A stretch of 14,242 bases of DNA from Panacagrimonas sp041635265. Its GTDB lineage: Bacteria > Pseudomonadota > Gammaproteobacteria > Nevskiales > Nevskiaceae. This document shows, piece after piece, positions 7,489 to 13,463 of the stretch; the first letter of the stretch is position 1; each line of letters opens with the position of its first letter. Location: contig JBFJJV010000077.1 in assembly GCA_041635265.1 (NCBI GenBank), forward strand, positions 1-14,242, in the 5' to 3' direction. Position numbers and translations under genes: made by a program. The notes below the pieces were generated by a model. The model was not told where the DNA came from. It worked only from the letters and a program-made list of their open reading frames with translations, and ran no database searches.

Positions 7489-7562
7489 GCAGGCGGATCT
7501 GAATAGATAACCATCCGCATCGCAGCAGAGCTGGGACATTCAGATCGGGCCGAAACGCCTGC
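7489..7562. repeat. Nested inverted repeats in the convergent gap after cysG
   Basis: GCAGGCG (7489-7495) pairs exactly with CGCCTGC (7556-7562), and the adjoining GATCTGAAT (7496-7504) pairs exactly with ATTCAGATC (7538-7546). This gives 16 pairs interrupted by a 9-base bulge on one side. The element sits between two converging genes, where a two-way transcription end is expected. There is no T-run directly after either arm, so factor-independent termination is not clear. A competing hairpin GCGGAT/ATCCGC is also possible. Confidence 0.4.
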
Positions 7563-7588
7563 TGCACGCTTCTGTCGAGATCAAAAAC

Positions 7589-7951
7589 TTAGCCCCCGGA
7601 CTTCCGGCTCAGCCAATTCCGAATGCTCATCTGGATCAGGCCAAATCCGGCCATCAGCAGGCCGGCCAGGGTGTAGCTGCGTAGCAGCTCGGATTCGGCG
7701 TCCACCGCAGCTTCAATCTCGCTGCGAAGGATTGTGCGCATCCGCGCCTGCTCATCGTAGGACACGGATTCTGCCGGCTTGCGCGCCAGGTCCATTGCCA
7801 GATTGAGTTCCACTGATTGGGTGATCTCGGCCTCAGTCCATTTGGGAAGGTGATACCAGTCCCAGCCGAACCACAAGGCAATGCCCAGACCGATGGCTGC
7901 AATCAAGGCCCCGACCGCGCCGGCCGGGGGAAGACCTGGGTTGGCTTGCAT
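7589..7951 (-). CDS. Small two-helix membrane protein, unknown function
   Basis: I do not recognise this 120-residue protein. It has two clear hydrophobic segments: residues about 12-33 (GAVGALIAAIGLGIALWF then GWDWY) and about 95-115 (LAGLLMAGFGLIQMS), joined by a polar, acidic, probably helical region of about 60 residues. It therefore looks like an inner-membrane hairpin with the middle region on one side. The start at 7951 is chosen because its ATG overlaps the TGA of the upstream amidase gene (TGATG), which is typical of translational coupling; the frame stays open further upstream (to 8017), but that part lies inside the amidase gene. The stop is TAA at 7589. It is the last gene of the minus-strand run. 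Confidence 0.7.
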   Translation of the reverse strand: MQANPGLPPAGAVGALIAAIGLGIALWFGWDWYHLPKWTEAEITQSVELNLAMDLARKPAESVSYDEQARMRTILRSEIEAAVDAESELLRSYTLAGLLMAGFGLIQMSIRNWLSRKSGG

Positions 7952-8835
7952 CAGTCCCTGTAGCGTCTGATCAGATCGCCGTAAGCGTCGATGCGTCGAT
8001 CCCGCAGAAAAGGCCACCAGCGCCGTACATTTTCACCGCGAGCCAGATCAAGATCGACGATCAGGGTTTGATCGTCATCGCCGGCACAGCCCAGCAGTTC
8101 ACCTTGCGGACCCGCCGCAAAACTATGGCCCCAGAACTGGGCACCCTGAGTTTGACCGCTCGGGTCCGGCTCGAATCCGACGCGATTGCTGGCCAGAACC
8201 GGGATGCCATTGGCGATCGCGTGCGACCGCTGGATCGTGACCCAGGCGTCGCGCTGCCGCGCCTGCTCTTCCTGGTCGTCCCCAGGATTCCAGCCAATGG
8301 CGGTGGGGTAGAGCAGCAGTTCGGCCCCGGCCAAGGCCATCAGTCGCGCGGCCTCCGGGTACCACTGATCCCAGCACACGAGGACGCCCAATTTTCCGAT
8401 GGATGTTTGAATCGGCTCGAACCCGAGATCGCCCGGTGTGAAATAGAATTTTTCGTAATAGCCGGGGTCATCCGGGATATGCATCTTCCGATACTTTCCA
8501 GCCAGACGTCCGTCGCTGTCCATGACGACCGCGGTGTTGTGATAAAGACCGGCAGCGCGCCGTTCAAACAGTGATCCGACGATGACCACATTGAGCTCGG
8601 CCGCCAGCTTGCTCAGGAATTCACAGCTGGGCCCTGGAATTGGCTCAGCCAGATCAAACAGATCGGTTGATTCGTGTTGGCAGAAATAGAGTGAGGTATG
8701 CAGTTCCTGTAGCAAGACAAGCGCCGCTCCGCCCGCCGCGCCTTCGCGGACGCCTTTCTCCGTCGCCCGCAGGTTGGCCGCGCGATCACCGCTACAGCTG
8801 TGCTGGACCAGCGCGACTTTGAAACCCGTGCTCAT
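7951..8835 (-). CDS. aguB: Carbon-nitrogen hydrolase, N-carbamoylputrescine amidase type
   Basis: This 294-residue enzyme belongs to the nitrilase superfamily. The catalytic triad is visible: E44 (LLQELHTSLYF), K117 (GKYRKMHIPDDP) and C154 (GVLVCWDQWYPEAARLMAL). The surrounding segments, including YYEKFYFTPGD, ALAGAELLLYPTAIGWNP and GIPVLASNRVGFE, are those of N-carbamoylputrescine amidase, which releases putrescine, CO2 and ammonia in the agmatine route of polyamine synthesis. Length is normal. The usual partner aguA (agmatine deiminase) is not in the window; it may be elsewhere. The ATG at 8835 directly abuts the stop of the upstream gene, and the 3' end overlaps the next gene by one base, so translation is probably coupled across all three. 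Specificity is inferred from family resemblance and is less sure than the fold. Confidence 0.9.
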   Translation of the reverse strand: MSTGFKVALVQHSCSGDRAANLRATEKGVREGAAGGAALVLLQELHTSLYFCQHESTDLFDLAEPIPGPSCEFLSKLAAELNVVIVGSLFERRAAGLYHNTAVVMDSDGRLAGKYRKMHIPDDPGYYEKFYFTPGDLGFEPIQTSIGKLGVLVCWDQWYPEAARLMALAGAELLLYPTAIGWNPGDDQEEQARQRDAWVTIQRSHAIANGIPVLASNRVGFEPDPSGQTQGAQFWGHSFAAGPQGELLGCAGDDDQTLIVDLDLARGENVRRWWPFLRDRRIDAYGDLIRRYRD

Positions 8836-9168
8836 CTAAAGCATGGCACCGACGGCTGTCGGTAATTTGTAGCGTTTTTCGGCAAACAATTTTTCAAGCA
8901 AGAGCGTCACCCATGGACGCGAACTGGAGAAGGACTTCAGCGTGGCGTAGACGCGATCATCCTCCCAGTTCAACTCATAGTGCTCAACTGCGACGTTCAG
9001 CAGATCGCGCTCGCCTTTGAGCATTGCGCAAATTTCGATCCGAGATTTTTTTGTATCCACCGAACACTCCGAAACTTCGCCAAATTCACTCAGACGATCG
9101 TTTAAATAGGCCTTGATCGCCATACCGAGCGCGCCGTCCTTCACCCCTCTGGCCAGTCTTCCAAACAT
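8836..9168 (-). CDS. Conserved-looking hypothetical protein, 110 residues
   Basis: I do not recognise a family. The protein begins MFGRLARGVKDGALGMAIKA, an amphipathic start without a signal peptide or membrane helix, and continues with a mixed alpha/beta pattern (EVSECSVDTKKSRIEICAML, then WEDDRVYATLKSF), so a small soluble cytoplasmic domain is likely. The charged, compact composition and the tight fit between neighbours support a real gene: it starts 15 bp after the PIN-PhoH gene stop and its own TAG directly precedes the ATG of the amidase gene. No strong ribosome site precedes the ATG at 9168. The setting suggests co-transcription but not a function. Confidence 0.75.
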   Translation of the reverse strand: MFGRLARGVKDGALGMAIKAYLNDRLSEFGEVSECSVDTKKSRIEICAMLKGERDLLNVAVEHYELNWEDDRVYATLKSFSSSRPWVTLLLEKLFAEKRYKLPTAVGAML

Positions 9169-9183
9169 GCGACTTCTGTATCC

Positions 9184-10617
9184 CTAAAGTATGTCGGAAG
9201 CATACGCTGCCAGACGTGAACGCTCACCCCGAGCCAGGGTGACATGTCCGCCGTGCGGCCAGCCACGGAATCGATCCACCACATAGGTCAATCCGGAGGT
9301 GGTTTCAGAGAGATAGGGCGTATCTATCTGGCCGAGGTTGCCCAAGCAGACGATCTTTGATCCAGGTCCGCAGCGGGTGATCAGTGTTTTCATCTGCTTG
9401 GCCGTGAGGTTCTGCGCCTCATCCAGAATGATGTATCGATTCAGGAAAGTACGCCCCCGCATGAAATTGAGTGAGCGGATCTTGATGCGCTTTGACAACA
9501 GGTCCTGGGTTGCCTGACGCTCCCAATCACCGCCCTCGCTGTTCTGCGTGAGGACTTCCAGATTGTCCATCAGCGCACCCATCCACGGCGTCATTTTTTC
9601 TTCTTCAGTGCCGGGCAGGAAACCGATGTCGTCGCCCACCGGTACGGTGACGCGGGTCATGATGATCTCACGGTAACGTGGCTCATCGAGCACCTGTGCC
9701 AAGCCGGCTGCCAGGGTGAGCAGGGTCTTACCGGTGCCGGCAGTGCCGAGAATGGTGACAAAATCGATGTCAGGGTCCAGAAGCAGATTCAAAGCAAAAT
9801 TCTGCTCCCGATTCTTGGCGTGAATGCCCCAGACCGGCGCCTTGTTGACGCGGTAGTCGCGGACCACTCTCAGCGTGGCGGTTTCCGCATCAATGCTCTG
9901 CACCATCAGTTCCAGACCGCGGTCGCGGTCGTCATCAGGTAGATACAGGAATTGATTGACGTAGGCAGCTTTCACGCTTGGGCCGTGTACGCGGTACAGG
10001 GCGCGGCCGCGATCGTCCTGCCAGCTCTCCATCTTGTCGCCGTGCGAATCCCAGAAGGTTTCTGGCAGCTCGGCGTAGCCGGTGGGCAGCAAGTCTGCAT
10101 CGTCCAGCACCTGATCGCTGTAATAGTCCTCAGTGTGGATGCCGACAATGGTCGACTTGATGCGCAAATTGATGTCTTTGCTGACCAGCGTGACTGGCCA
10201 GTCTGCGTGTCGCTCTTTAAGCGCTAGCGCGCTCAGCAGGATGGCATTGTCTGCCTTGTTGCCGGGCAGGATGCCGGGCAACTCACTGTCGCTGGGACGA
10301 GTCTGGAAGTAGATGCGGCCGCTCGCCGCACCTGACTTGCCCTTTTCCTTGTTCTGCAGATTGTCGCGCCGCGTGAGCGCAGTCGGAATGGGCAGGCCGG
10401 CTTCAATATGCTCGTGATCCTGATTCGCCACCAGTTCATCCAGCATACGGCTGACTTGCCTCGCTGTTCTGGCCGCCTCACTGGTGCCTTTTTTCAGTCC
10501 ATCGAGTTCTTCGAGGACGACCATCGGAATGTAGAGGTCGTTTTCCTCAAAGCGAAAGATGCAGGTGGGGTCGTGCATCAGCACGTTGGTGTCGAGTACG
10601 AAGATTTTTTTCTTCAC
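9184..10617 (-). CDS. PIN-PhoH protein (PhoH2-type ATPase with N-terminal PIN RNase domain)
   Basis: This 477-residue cytoplasmic protein joins an N-terminal PIN nuclease domain to a PhoH-type P-loop ATPase, the architecture called PhoH2 (YlaK-like), for which RNA unwinding and cleavage have been reported in mycobacterial members. The PIN part shows FVLDTNVLMHDP with D9, and VVLEELDGLKKG with E36/E37 as metal-binding acids, followed by DNAILLSAL and VTLVSKDINLRIK. The PhoH part has Walker A GTAGTGKT (291-298) and Walker B YIILDEAQN (DE at 399-400), ending with LTYVVDRF and a short tail. The start is GTG at 10617: it is preceded at a good distance by GAGGAAG and begins the first PIN strand. 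It lies 84 bp after bcp and is followed closely by the 110-residue gene. Confidence 0.93.
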   Translation of the reverse strand: MKKKIFVLDTNVLMHDPTCIFRFEENDLYIPMVVLEELDGLKKGTSEAARTARQVSRMLDELVANQDHEHIEAGLPIPTALTRRDNLQNKEKGKSGAASGRIYFQTRPSDSELPGILPGNKADNAILLSALALKERHADWPVTLVSKDINLRIKSTIVGIHTEDYYSDQVLDDADLLPTGYAELPETFWDSHGDKMESWQDDRGRALYRVHGPSVKAAYVNQFLYLPDDDRDRGLELMVQSIDAETATLRVVRDYRVNKAPVWGIHAKNREQNFALNLLLDPDIDFVTILGTAGTGKTLLTLAAGLAQVLDEPRYREIIMTRVTVPVGDDIGFLPGTEEEKMTPWMGALMDNLEVLTQNSEGGDWERQATQDLLSKRIKIRSLNFMRGRTFLNRYIILDEAQNLTAKQMKTLITRCGPGSKIVCLGNLGQIDTPYLSETTSGLTYVVDRFRGWPHGGHVTLARGERSRLAAYASDIL

Positions 10618-10658
10618 GGCTTCCTCTATGGCCTCAGCAGAGCGTGCAGGGGATCACC

Positions 10659-10674
10659 TCAGGCCCGGGCCTGA
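10659..10674. repeat. Perfect 16-bp palindrome between bcp and the PIN-PhoH gene
   Basis: TCAGGCCCGGGCCTGA is its own reverse complement. It lies 27 bp beyond the bcp stop codon on the minus strand and 42 bp before the GTG of the next gene. In RNA it could fold with a CCGG loop, but no T-run follows on the minus strand, so a terminator is not clear. A protein-binding site is the other possibility. Confidence 0.45.
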
Positions 10675-10701
10675 TCGATATCCGCGTGGAAAGGGAAGGG
10701 T

Positions 10702-11169
10702 TCAGAGTGCCTTGACGGCGGCGAGAACTTCTTCGGCATGGCCTTTGACTTTGACCTTGCGCCAGATCTGGGCCAGTTTGCCCTTGTCATTGAACAGCCA
10801 GGTGCAGCGATCGATGCCCATGTATTTCCTTCCATACAGGCTCTTTTCGACGATGGCGCCAAAGGCGTCACAAAGCTCGCCCTCGGTATCGGCCAGCAGT
10901 TTGAAGGGAAATTCAAACTTGTCCGCGAAGTTCTCATGCTTCTTGACGCTGTCCTTGGAGACGCCAACGATTTCCGCGCCGGCGCGTTTGAATTTGGCGT
11001 ACAGGTCTCGAAAATCCTGGCCTTCCTGGGTGCAGCCCGGGGTATTGTCCTTGGGGTAGAAATACACCACCAGTGTCTTGCCTTTGAAGTCCTTGGACAG
11101 TGATACGTCTTTGCCGCCGTTGGCGGGCAGGGTCACATTGGGGATCTTGTCACCAATACTCAGGGTCAT
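10702..11169 (-). CDS. bcp: Peroxiredoxin, Bcp/PrxQ family
   Basis: Bcp is a thiol peroxidase that reduces hydrogen peroxide and organic peroxides in the cytoplasm. The 155-residue protein has the family start IGDKIPNVTLP, the active site YFYPKDNTPGCTQEG with peroxidatic C46 (with T43 and P39 as partners), the conserved VVGVS-like EIVGVSKDS, and KYMGIDRCTWLFNDKGKL. E. coli Bcp has a resolving cysteine five residues after the peroxidatic one; here residue 51 is Q, so that intramolecular pair is missing. Remaining cysteines are C100 and C122. A 1-Cys or alternative resolving mechanism is inferred. The ATG at 11169 follows a weak AGGAC ribosome site. It lies 21 bp downstream of gcvR, the same order as in E. 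coli. Confidence 0.95.
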   Translation of the reverse strand: MTLSIGDKIPNVTLPANGGKDVSLSKDFKGKTLVVYFYPKDNTPGCTQEGQDFRDLYAKFKRAGAEIVGVSKDSVKKHENFADKFEFPFKLLADTEGELCDAFGAIVEKSLYGRKYMGIDRCTWLFNDKGKLAQIWRKVKVKGHAEEVLAAVKAL

Positions 11170-11190
11170 TCGCGAGTCCTGTGTCGAAAA

Positions 11191-11781
11191 TTAGGATTTG
11201 ATCGGGTCGAGCACGCCATCTGCATTCAAATCATCGCAGAGGTCCATGAAAGATTCACGCAAGGCCTGCGGGTGCTGATTGACCGGCACGTGCAGAACCA
11301 TCTGCACGCTACACATTTCAGCCCCGGTGTAGGTGCTGATGTATTTTTGCGTGGATATTTCAGCTACTTCCACATCCTGCCCACCAAAAAACTCCAGCAT
11401 ATGCACCAGCAGATCGGGCTGCTGGGGTGCGATGACGTCGGCGGCATAGGGCCGGAACTCCGGGCTTTGCGCGCGCGGCCCACAGCGTTCGAAGCGCACC
11501 TGCAGATCGAGCTTGGTGGCGATGCCGGGCAGAGCCGTCTCCAGCCGGCCCAGCGCGCTCCAGTTTCCCGACACCACCAGATTGGCGGCAAGCCGGTCGC
11601 CAATCGGCGCAATACGGCAATCCTCGACTTCGCATCCGCGCTCCCGAATTGCGCGAAACATTTCCAAGGGCACATTGGCCTTGGTCCGCGCCAGGACGGA
11701 AATGGAGAGCAAGCTGTCCTGGGTGCTCACAGACGAATCAGATGCGTCTTTGGCGCCGGGAATATCGATCGGTTTTGGCAT
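11191..11781 (-). CDS. gcvR: Glycine cleavage system regulator GcvR (tandem ACT domains)
   Basis: From the ATG at 11781 the product is 196 residues, near the 190 of E. coli GcvR, which holds GcvA in check and so controls the glycine cleavage genes. The protein shows two ACT-like repeats: SLLSISVLARTKANVPLEMF with GCEVEDCRIAPIGDRLAANLVVSGNW, and after a proline-rich linker LLVHMLEFFGGQDVEVAEISTQKY ending LHVPVNQHPQALRESFMDLCDDLNADG. The first repeat lacks the usual D-x-PG loop. A GTG at 11865 in the same frame would add 28 basic, tryptophan-rich residues; neither start has a clear ribosome site, and the shorter form fits the family. Identification rests on the fold pattern and on the gene order bcp-gcvR divergent from dapA, which matches E. 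coli. Confidence 0.85.
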   Translation of the reverse strand: MPKPIDIPGAKDASDSSVSTQDSLLSISVLARTKANVPLEMFRAIRERGCEVEDCRIAPIGDRLAANLVVSGNWSALGRLETALPGIATKLDLQVRFERCGPRAQSPEFRPYAADVIAPQQPDLLVHMLEFFGGQDVEVAEISTQKYISTYTGAEMCSVQMVLHVPVNQHPQALRESFMDLCDDLNADGVLDPIKS

Positions 11782-11884
11782 AAGGAGGAGTTTATGGAGC
11801 CGCGAGTCAAATGACCAATCGAACCACCAGATCCGGGATCTTTTTCGCCCATTTCCGCTTGCCACACAAAAAATGCGCCAAGGA

Positions 11885-11900
11885 GCGCCGATATCGGTGC
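11885..11900. promoter_or_regulatory. Imperfect 16-bp palindrome upstream of the dapA -10 box
   Basis: GCGCCGAT is followed by ATCGGTGC, a dyad with one mismatch per half and a perfect 10-bp core CCGATATCGG (11888-11897). It lies just before the TATAAT at 11908, covering the place of the -35 element. The position suits a repressor or an activator; the protein is unknown. Confidence 0.35.
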
Positions 11901-11907
11901 CAGCGCG

Positions 11908-11913
11908 TATAAT
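11908..11913 (+). promoter_or_regulatory. -10 box of the probable dapA promoter
   Basis: A perfect TATAAT stands 35 bp before the dapA start codon in the divergent gap between gcvR and dapA. No good -35 match exists at 16-18 bp upstream (the bases are GC-rich, around GCGCCG), so the promoter may need an activator. Transcription would start near 11920, giving a leader of about 30 nt. Confidence 0.55.
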
Positions 11914-11948
11914 TCGCGGCCCGTTCGAGCCCCTTCGCCGAGTTCCAC

Positions 11949-12830
11949 ATGTTCCAAGGCAGTATTGTCGCGATTGTGACCCCCATGCACGCTGATGGCA
12001 GTGTGGACGCAGATGCGCTCGATCGACTGGTGGACTGGCATATTCAGGAGGGGACTGCGGCGATCGTTGCGGTCGGCACCACCGGCGAGTCCGCGACGCT
12101 GGATGTCGACGAGCACATCGGGGTGATCAAGCAAATCGTTGACCGTGCCGCCGGCCGTGTCCCGGTCATCGCGGGTACCGGTGCCAATTCCACCAGCGAA
12201 GCCATTGAACTCACCGCGGCCGCCAAGGGCGTCGGTGCCAACGCGGCTTTGCTGGTCACGCCCTATTACAACAAGCCGCCGCAGGAGGGACTGTATCGCC
12301 ACTTTAAGGCGATTGCCGAGACGGTGAATATCCCTCAGGTGGTTTACAACGTCCCCGGCAGGACCGCCGTTGACATGCTGCCAGAGACCGTTGCGCGTCT
12401 GGCCCAGGTGCCGGGAATTGTCGGCATCAAGGAAGCCAAGGGAGATCTGCAGCGGGTTCGCGCACTTGCGGCGCTGGGCCTGCCCAAGGAATTCGCACTG
12501 CTCTCTGGCGACGACGCCACCGCGCGCGAATCCATTTTGCTGGGGTTTTGCGGCGACATTTCGGTAACGGCGAACGTAGTGCCACGTCAGATGTCGGAGA
12601 TGTGCGCTGCCGCATTGGCCGGTGACGCCGACCGCGCCAAGGCGATAGACGATAAGATTGCGATTCTGCACAGCAAATTGTTTTGCGAGGCCAACCCCAT
12701 TCCCGTGAAATGGGCGCTGGAGCAAATGGGCCGCATAGGTCCCGGAATTCGATTACCGCTGGTGCCCTTGGACAAGCAGTATTACCCAGTCGTAGGCCAG
12801 GCCTTGCGCGACGCCGGAGTTTTGAATTGA
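11949..12830 (+). CDS. dapA: 4-hydroxy-tetrahydrodipicolinate synthase DapA
   Basis: DapA condenses pyruvate and aspartate semialdehyde, the first committed step to diaminopimelate and lysine, and works as a cytoplasmic tetramer. The 293-residue protein starts FQGSIVAIVTPM and contains VGTTGES (43-48) with T44/T45, LLVTPYYNKPPQEG with Y107, VVYNVPGRT with Y133 and R138, and GIVGIKEAKGD with the Schiff-base lysine K161. All catalytic residues are present and the length is normal (292 in E. coli). The ATG at 11949 begins at the usual family start. The gene is divergent from gcvR, as in E. coli, and its TGA overlaps the ATG of the following lipoprotein gene (TGATG), pointing to one operon with translational coupling. 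Confidence 0.98.
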   Translation: MFQGSIVAIVTPMHADGSVDADALDRLVDWHIQEGTAAIVAVGTTGESATLDVDEHIGVIKQIVDRAAGRVPVIAGTGANSTSEAIELTAAAKGVGANAALLVTPYYNKPPQEGLYRHFKAIAETVNIPQVVYNVPGRTAVDMLPETVARLAQVPGIVGIKEAKGDLQRVRALAALGLPKEFALLSGDDATARESILLGFCGDISVTANVVPRQMSEMCAAALAGDADRAKAIDDKIAILHSKLFCEANPIPVKWALEQMGRIGPGIRLPLVPLDKQYYPVVGQALRDAGVLN

Positions 12831-13147
12831 TGCGTTTTTCTGAAGTTTTTGTATCTGTACCGCTGATTCGAGCGCTGTCCTTGCTGGCGCTGGCAGGGCT
12901 GAGCAGCGCCTGTGGCGTCAATACTTATTGCCTGACCGAACAGCCCTATCAGCGCGCGCAGATTGCGCCTGAAATGAAGCCGGTCGAGGGTTTGTCCTTG
13001 CCCACCACCGGATCCGCGCTGCGTCTTCCCGAGGCACCTGAAAATCCGAAGCCCTTCGGCATCAAAAACGAAGAGGGCACCGGGGTTTGCCTCGACAAAC
13101 CACCGCGTCTGGTCATGCCAGAACCAAAAAATCCGAAAAAAGCCTGA
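12830..13147 (+). CDS. Small probable lipoprotein downstream of dapA
   Basis: The ATG at 12830 overlaps the dapA stop by one base, and this choice gives a 105-residue protein with an export signal: a positively charged start, the hydrophobic stretch ALSLLALAGL, and SSAC ending at C28. The lipobox is imperfect because S rather than L stands at -3, so a lipoprotein is likely but not certain. The mature part is about 77 residues, rich in proline, with two further cysteines (C34 and one in GVCLDK) that could pair outside the cytoplasm. In E. coli the gene after dapA is bamC, an outer-membrane assembly lipoprotein of about 340 residues. This protein is far too short for that and shows no likeness that I can see. 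Function unknown. Confidence 0.75.
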   Translation: MRFSEVFVSVPLIRALSLLALAGLSSACGVNTYCLTEQPYQRAQIAPEMKPVEGLSLPTTGSALRLPEAPENPKPFGIKNEEGTGVCLDKPPRLVMPEPKNPKKA

Positions 13148-13167
13148 GTTGCACAGGCCATCCGGCC

Positions 13168-13173
13168 TATAAT
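13168..13173 (+). promoter_or_regulatory. -10 box of the tRNA-Ser promoter
   Basis: A perfect TATAAT lies 9 bp before the first base of the tRNA-Ser gene, so the transcript would begin within or just before the tRNA. TGAGTT at 13145-13150 is a poor -35 match at a 17-bp spacing. A short 5-bp inverted repeat (AGGCC/GGCCT, 13155-13168) touches the box. Confidence 0.5.
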
Positions 13174-13182
13174 TGTTTGCAT

Positions 13183-13274
13183 GGAGAGGTGTCCGAGTGG
13201 TTGAAGGAGCACGCCTGGAAAGCGTGTATGGGGGTCAAACCTCATCAAGGGTTCGAATCCCTTTCTCTCCGCCA
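13183..13274 (+). tRNA. tRNA-Ser (anticodon GGA)
   Basis: The 92-nt sequence folds as a class II tRNA with a long variable arm. The acceptor stem is GGAGAGG (13183-13189) with TCTCTCC (13264-13270), and discriminator G and CCA are encoded at 13271-13274. The anticodon stem CACGC/GCGTG (13210-13214 and 13222-13226) encloses the loop CTGGAAA with anticodon GGA at 13217-13219, reading serine codons UCC and UCU. The T-loop is GGGTTCGAATCCC. It has its own TATAAT upstream and a strong terminator 12 bp downstream. The 3' half of serine tRNAs is a common attachment site for islands, which matters for the sequence that follows. Confidence 0.97.
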
Positions 13275-13286
13275 ATTTTTTAAATT

Positions 13287-13314
13287 AACCCGCTGATATA
13301 CAGCGGGTTTTTTT
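13287..13314 (+). terminator. Intrinsic terminator of tRNA-Ser
   Basis: AACCCGCTG (13287-13295) pairs exactly with CAGCGGGTT (13301-13309) around the loop ATATA, and the sequence runs into seven T (13308-13314). This is a textbook factor-independent terminator and should also end read-through from the dapA operon. Confidence 0.92.
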
Positions 13315-13463
13315 ATGTCTGTCGCCTCAGCTTGAGTCACTGAAACGCTGGCAATCGCATGCTTTTGGGGGTATGTATGGGGGTATGCGGAAGGCTTGGG
13401 GGTATGTGAGGGCCTAAAGCCGCGATTTCACGCGGAGAGCCCATGAAGATCATCAAGCCCCTG
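13315..13463. other. Short non-coding boundary segment with decamer repeats
   Basis: These 149 bp between the tRNA terminator and the cas3 stop codon hold no convincing gene. They contain three copies of TGGGGGTATG (listed separately) and a weak 5-bp inverted repeat CCGCG/CGCGG (13420-13435) that, read on the minus strand, lies just beyond cas3. There is no integrase gene in the segment. Confidence 0.6.
13366..13406 (+). repeat. Three direct copies of TGGGGGTATG next to tRNA-Ser
   Basis: The exact decamer TGGGGGTATG occurs at 13366-13375, 13378-13387 and 13397-13406, with start-to-start distances of 12 and 19 bp. A related TGGGGGT is present in the variable arm of the tRNA (13229-13235). Clusters of such G5-TAT decamers are, from memory, often seen between a tRNA attachment site and the tyrosine integrase of proteobacterial islands, where they may be recombinase arm sites. 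No integrase follows here, so an island remnant is inferred. Confidence 0.6.

Noticed and set aside
7952..8017. Longer start for the small membrane protein at 8017
   Set aside because: The extra 22 residues overlap the end of the amidase gene and are arginine/serine-rich; the coupled ATG at 7951 is better.
11794..11814. Six-codon frame on the plus strand with a perfect AAGGAGG six bases upstream
   Set aside because: It lies upstream of the dapA promoter and antisense to the gcvR start region. No promoter is visible for it, so the ribosome-site match is probably chance.
11272..11814. Plus-strand frame of 180 residues opposite gcvR
   Set aside because: It is antisense to gcvR, has no recognisable motif and a composition rich in H, Q and R as expected for a shadow frame.
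11914..11948. Lysine riboswitch before dapA
   Set aside because: The leader after the TATAAT box is only about 30 nt, far shorter than a lysine riboswitch.
12683..12829. Longer start for the lipoprotein at 12683
   Set aside because: It lies inside dapA and would bury the signal peptide; the ATG at 12830 gives an export signal at the N terminus.
12949..13275. Minus-strand frame of 108 residues beginning MAERKGFEPL
   Set aside because: It crosses tRNA-Ser in antisense and the lipoprotein gene. This start is a familiar false gene produced by reading serine tRNAs backwards.
13087..13296. Plus-strand frame of 69 residues across tRNA-Ser
   Set aside because: It overlaps the end of the lipoprotein gene and the whole tRNA; the translation of the tRNA is not a protein.
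13366..13406. CRISPR array next to cas3
   Set aside because: The three decamers are too short and unevenly spaced by 2 and 9 bp, and they do not resemble the 28-bp I-F repeat.
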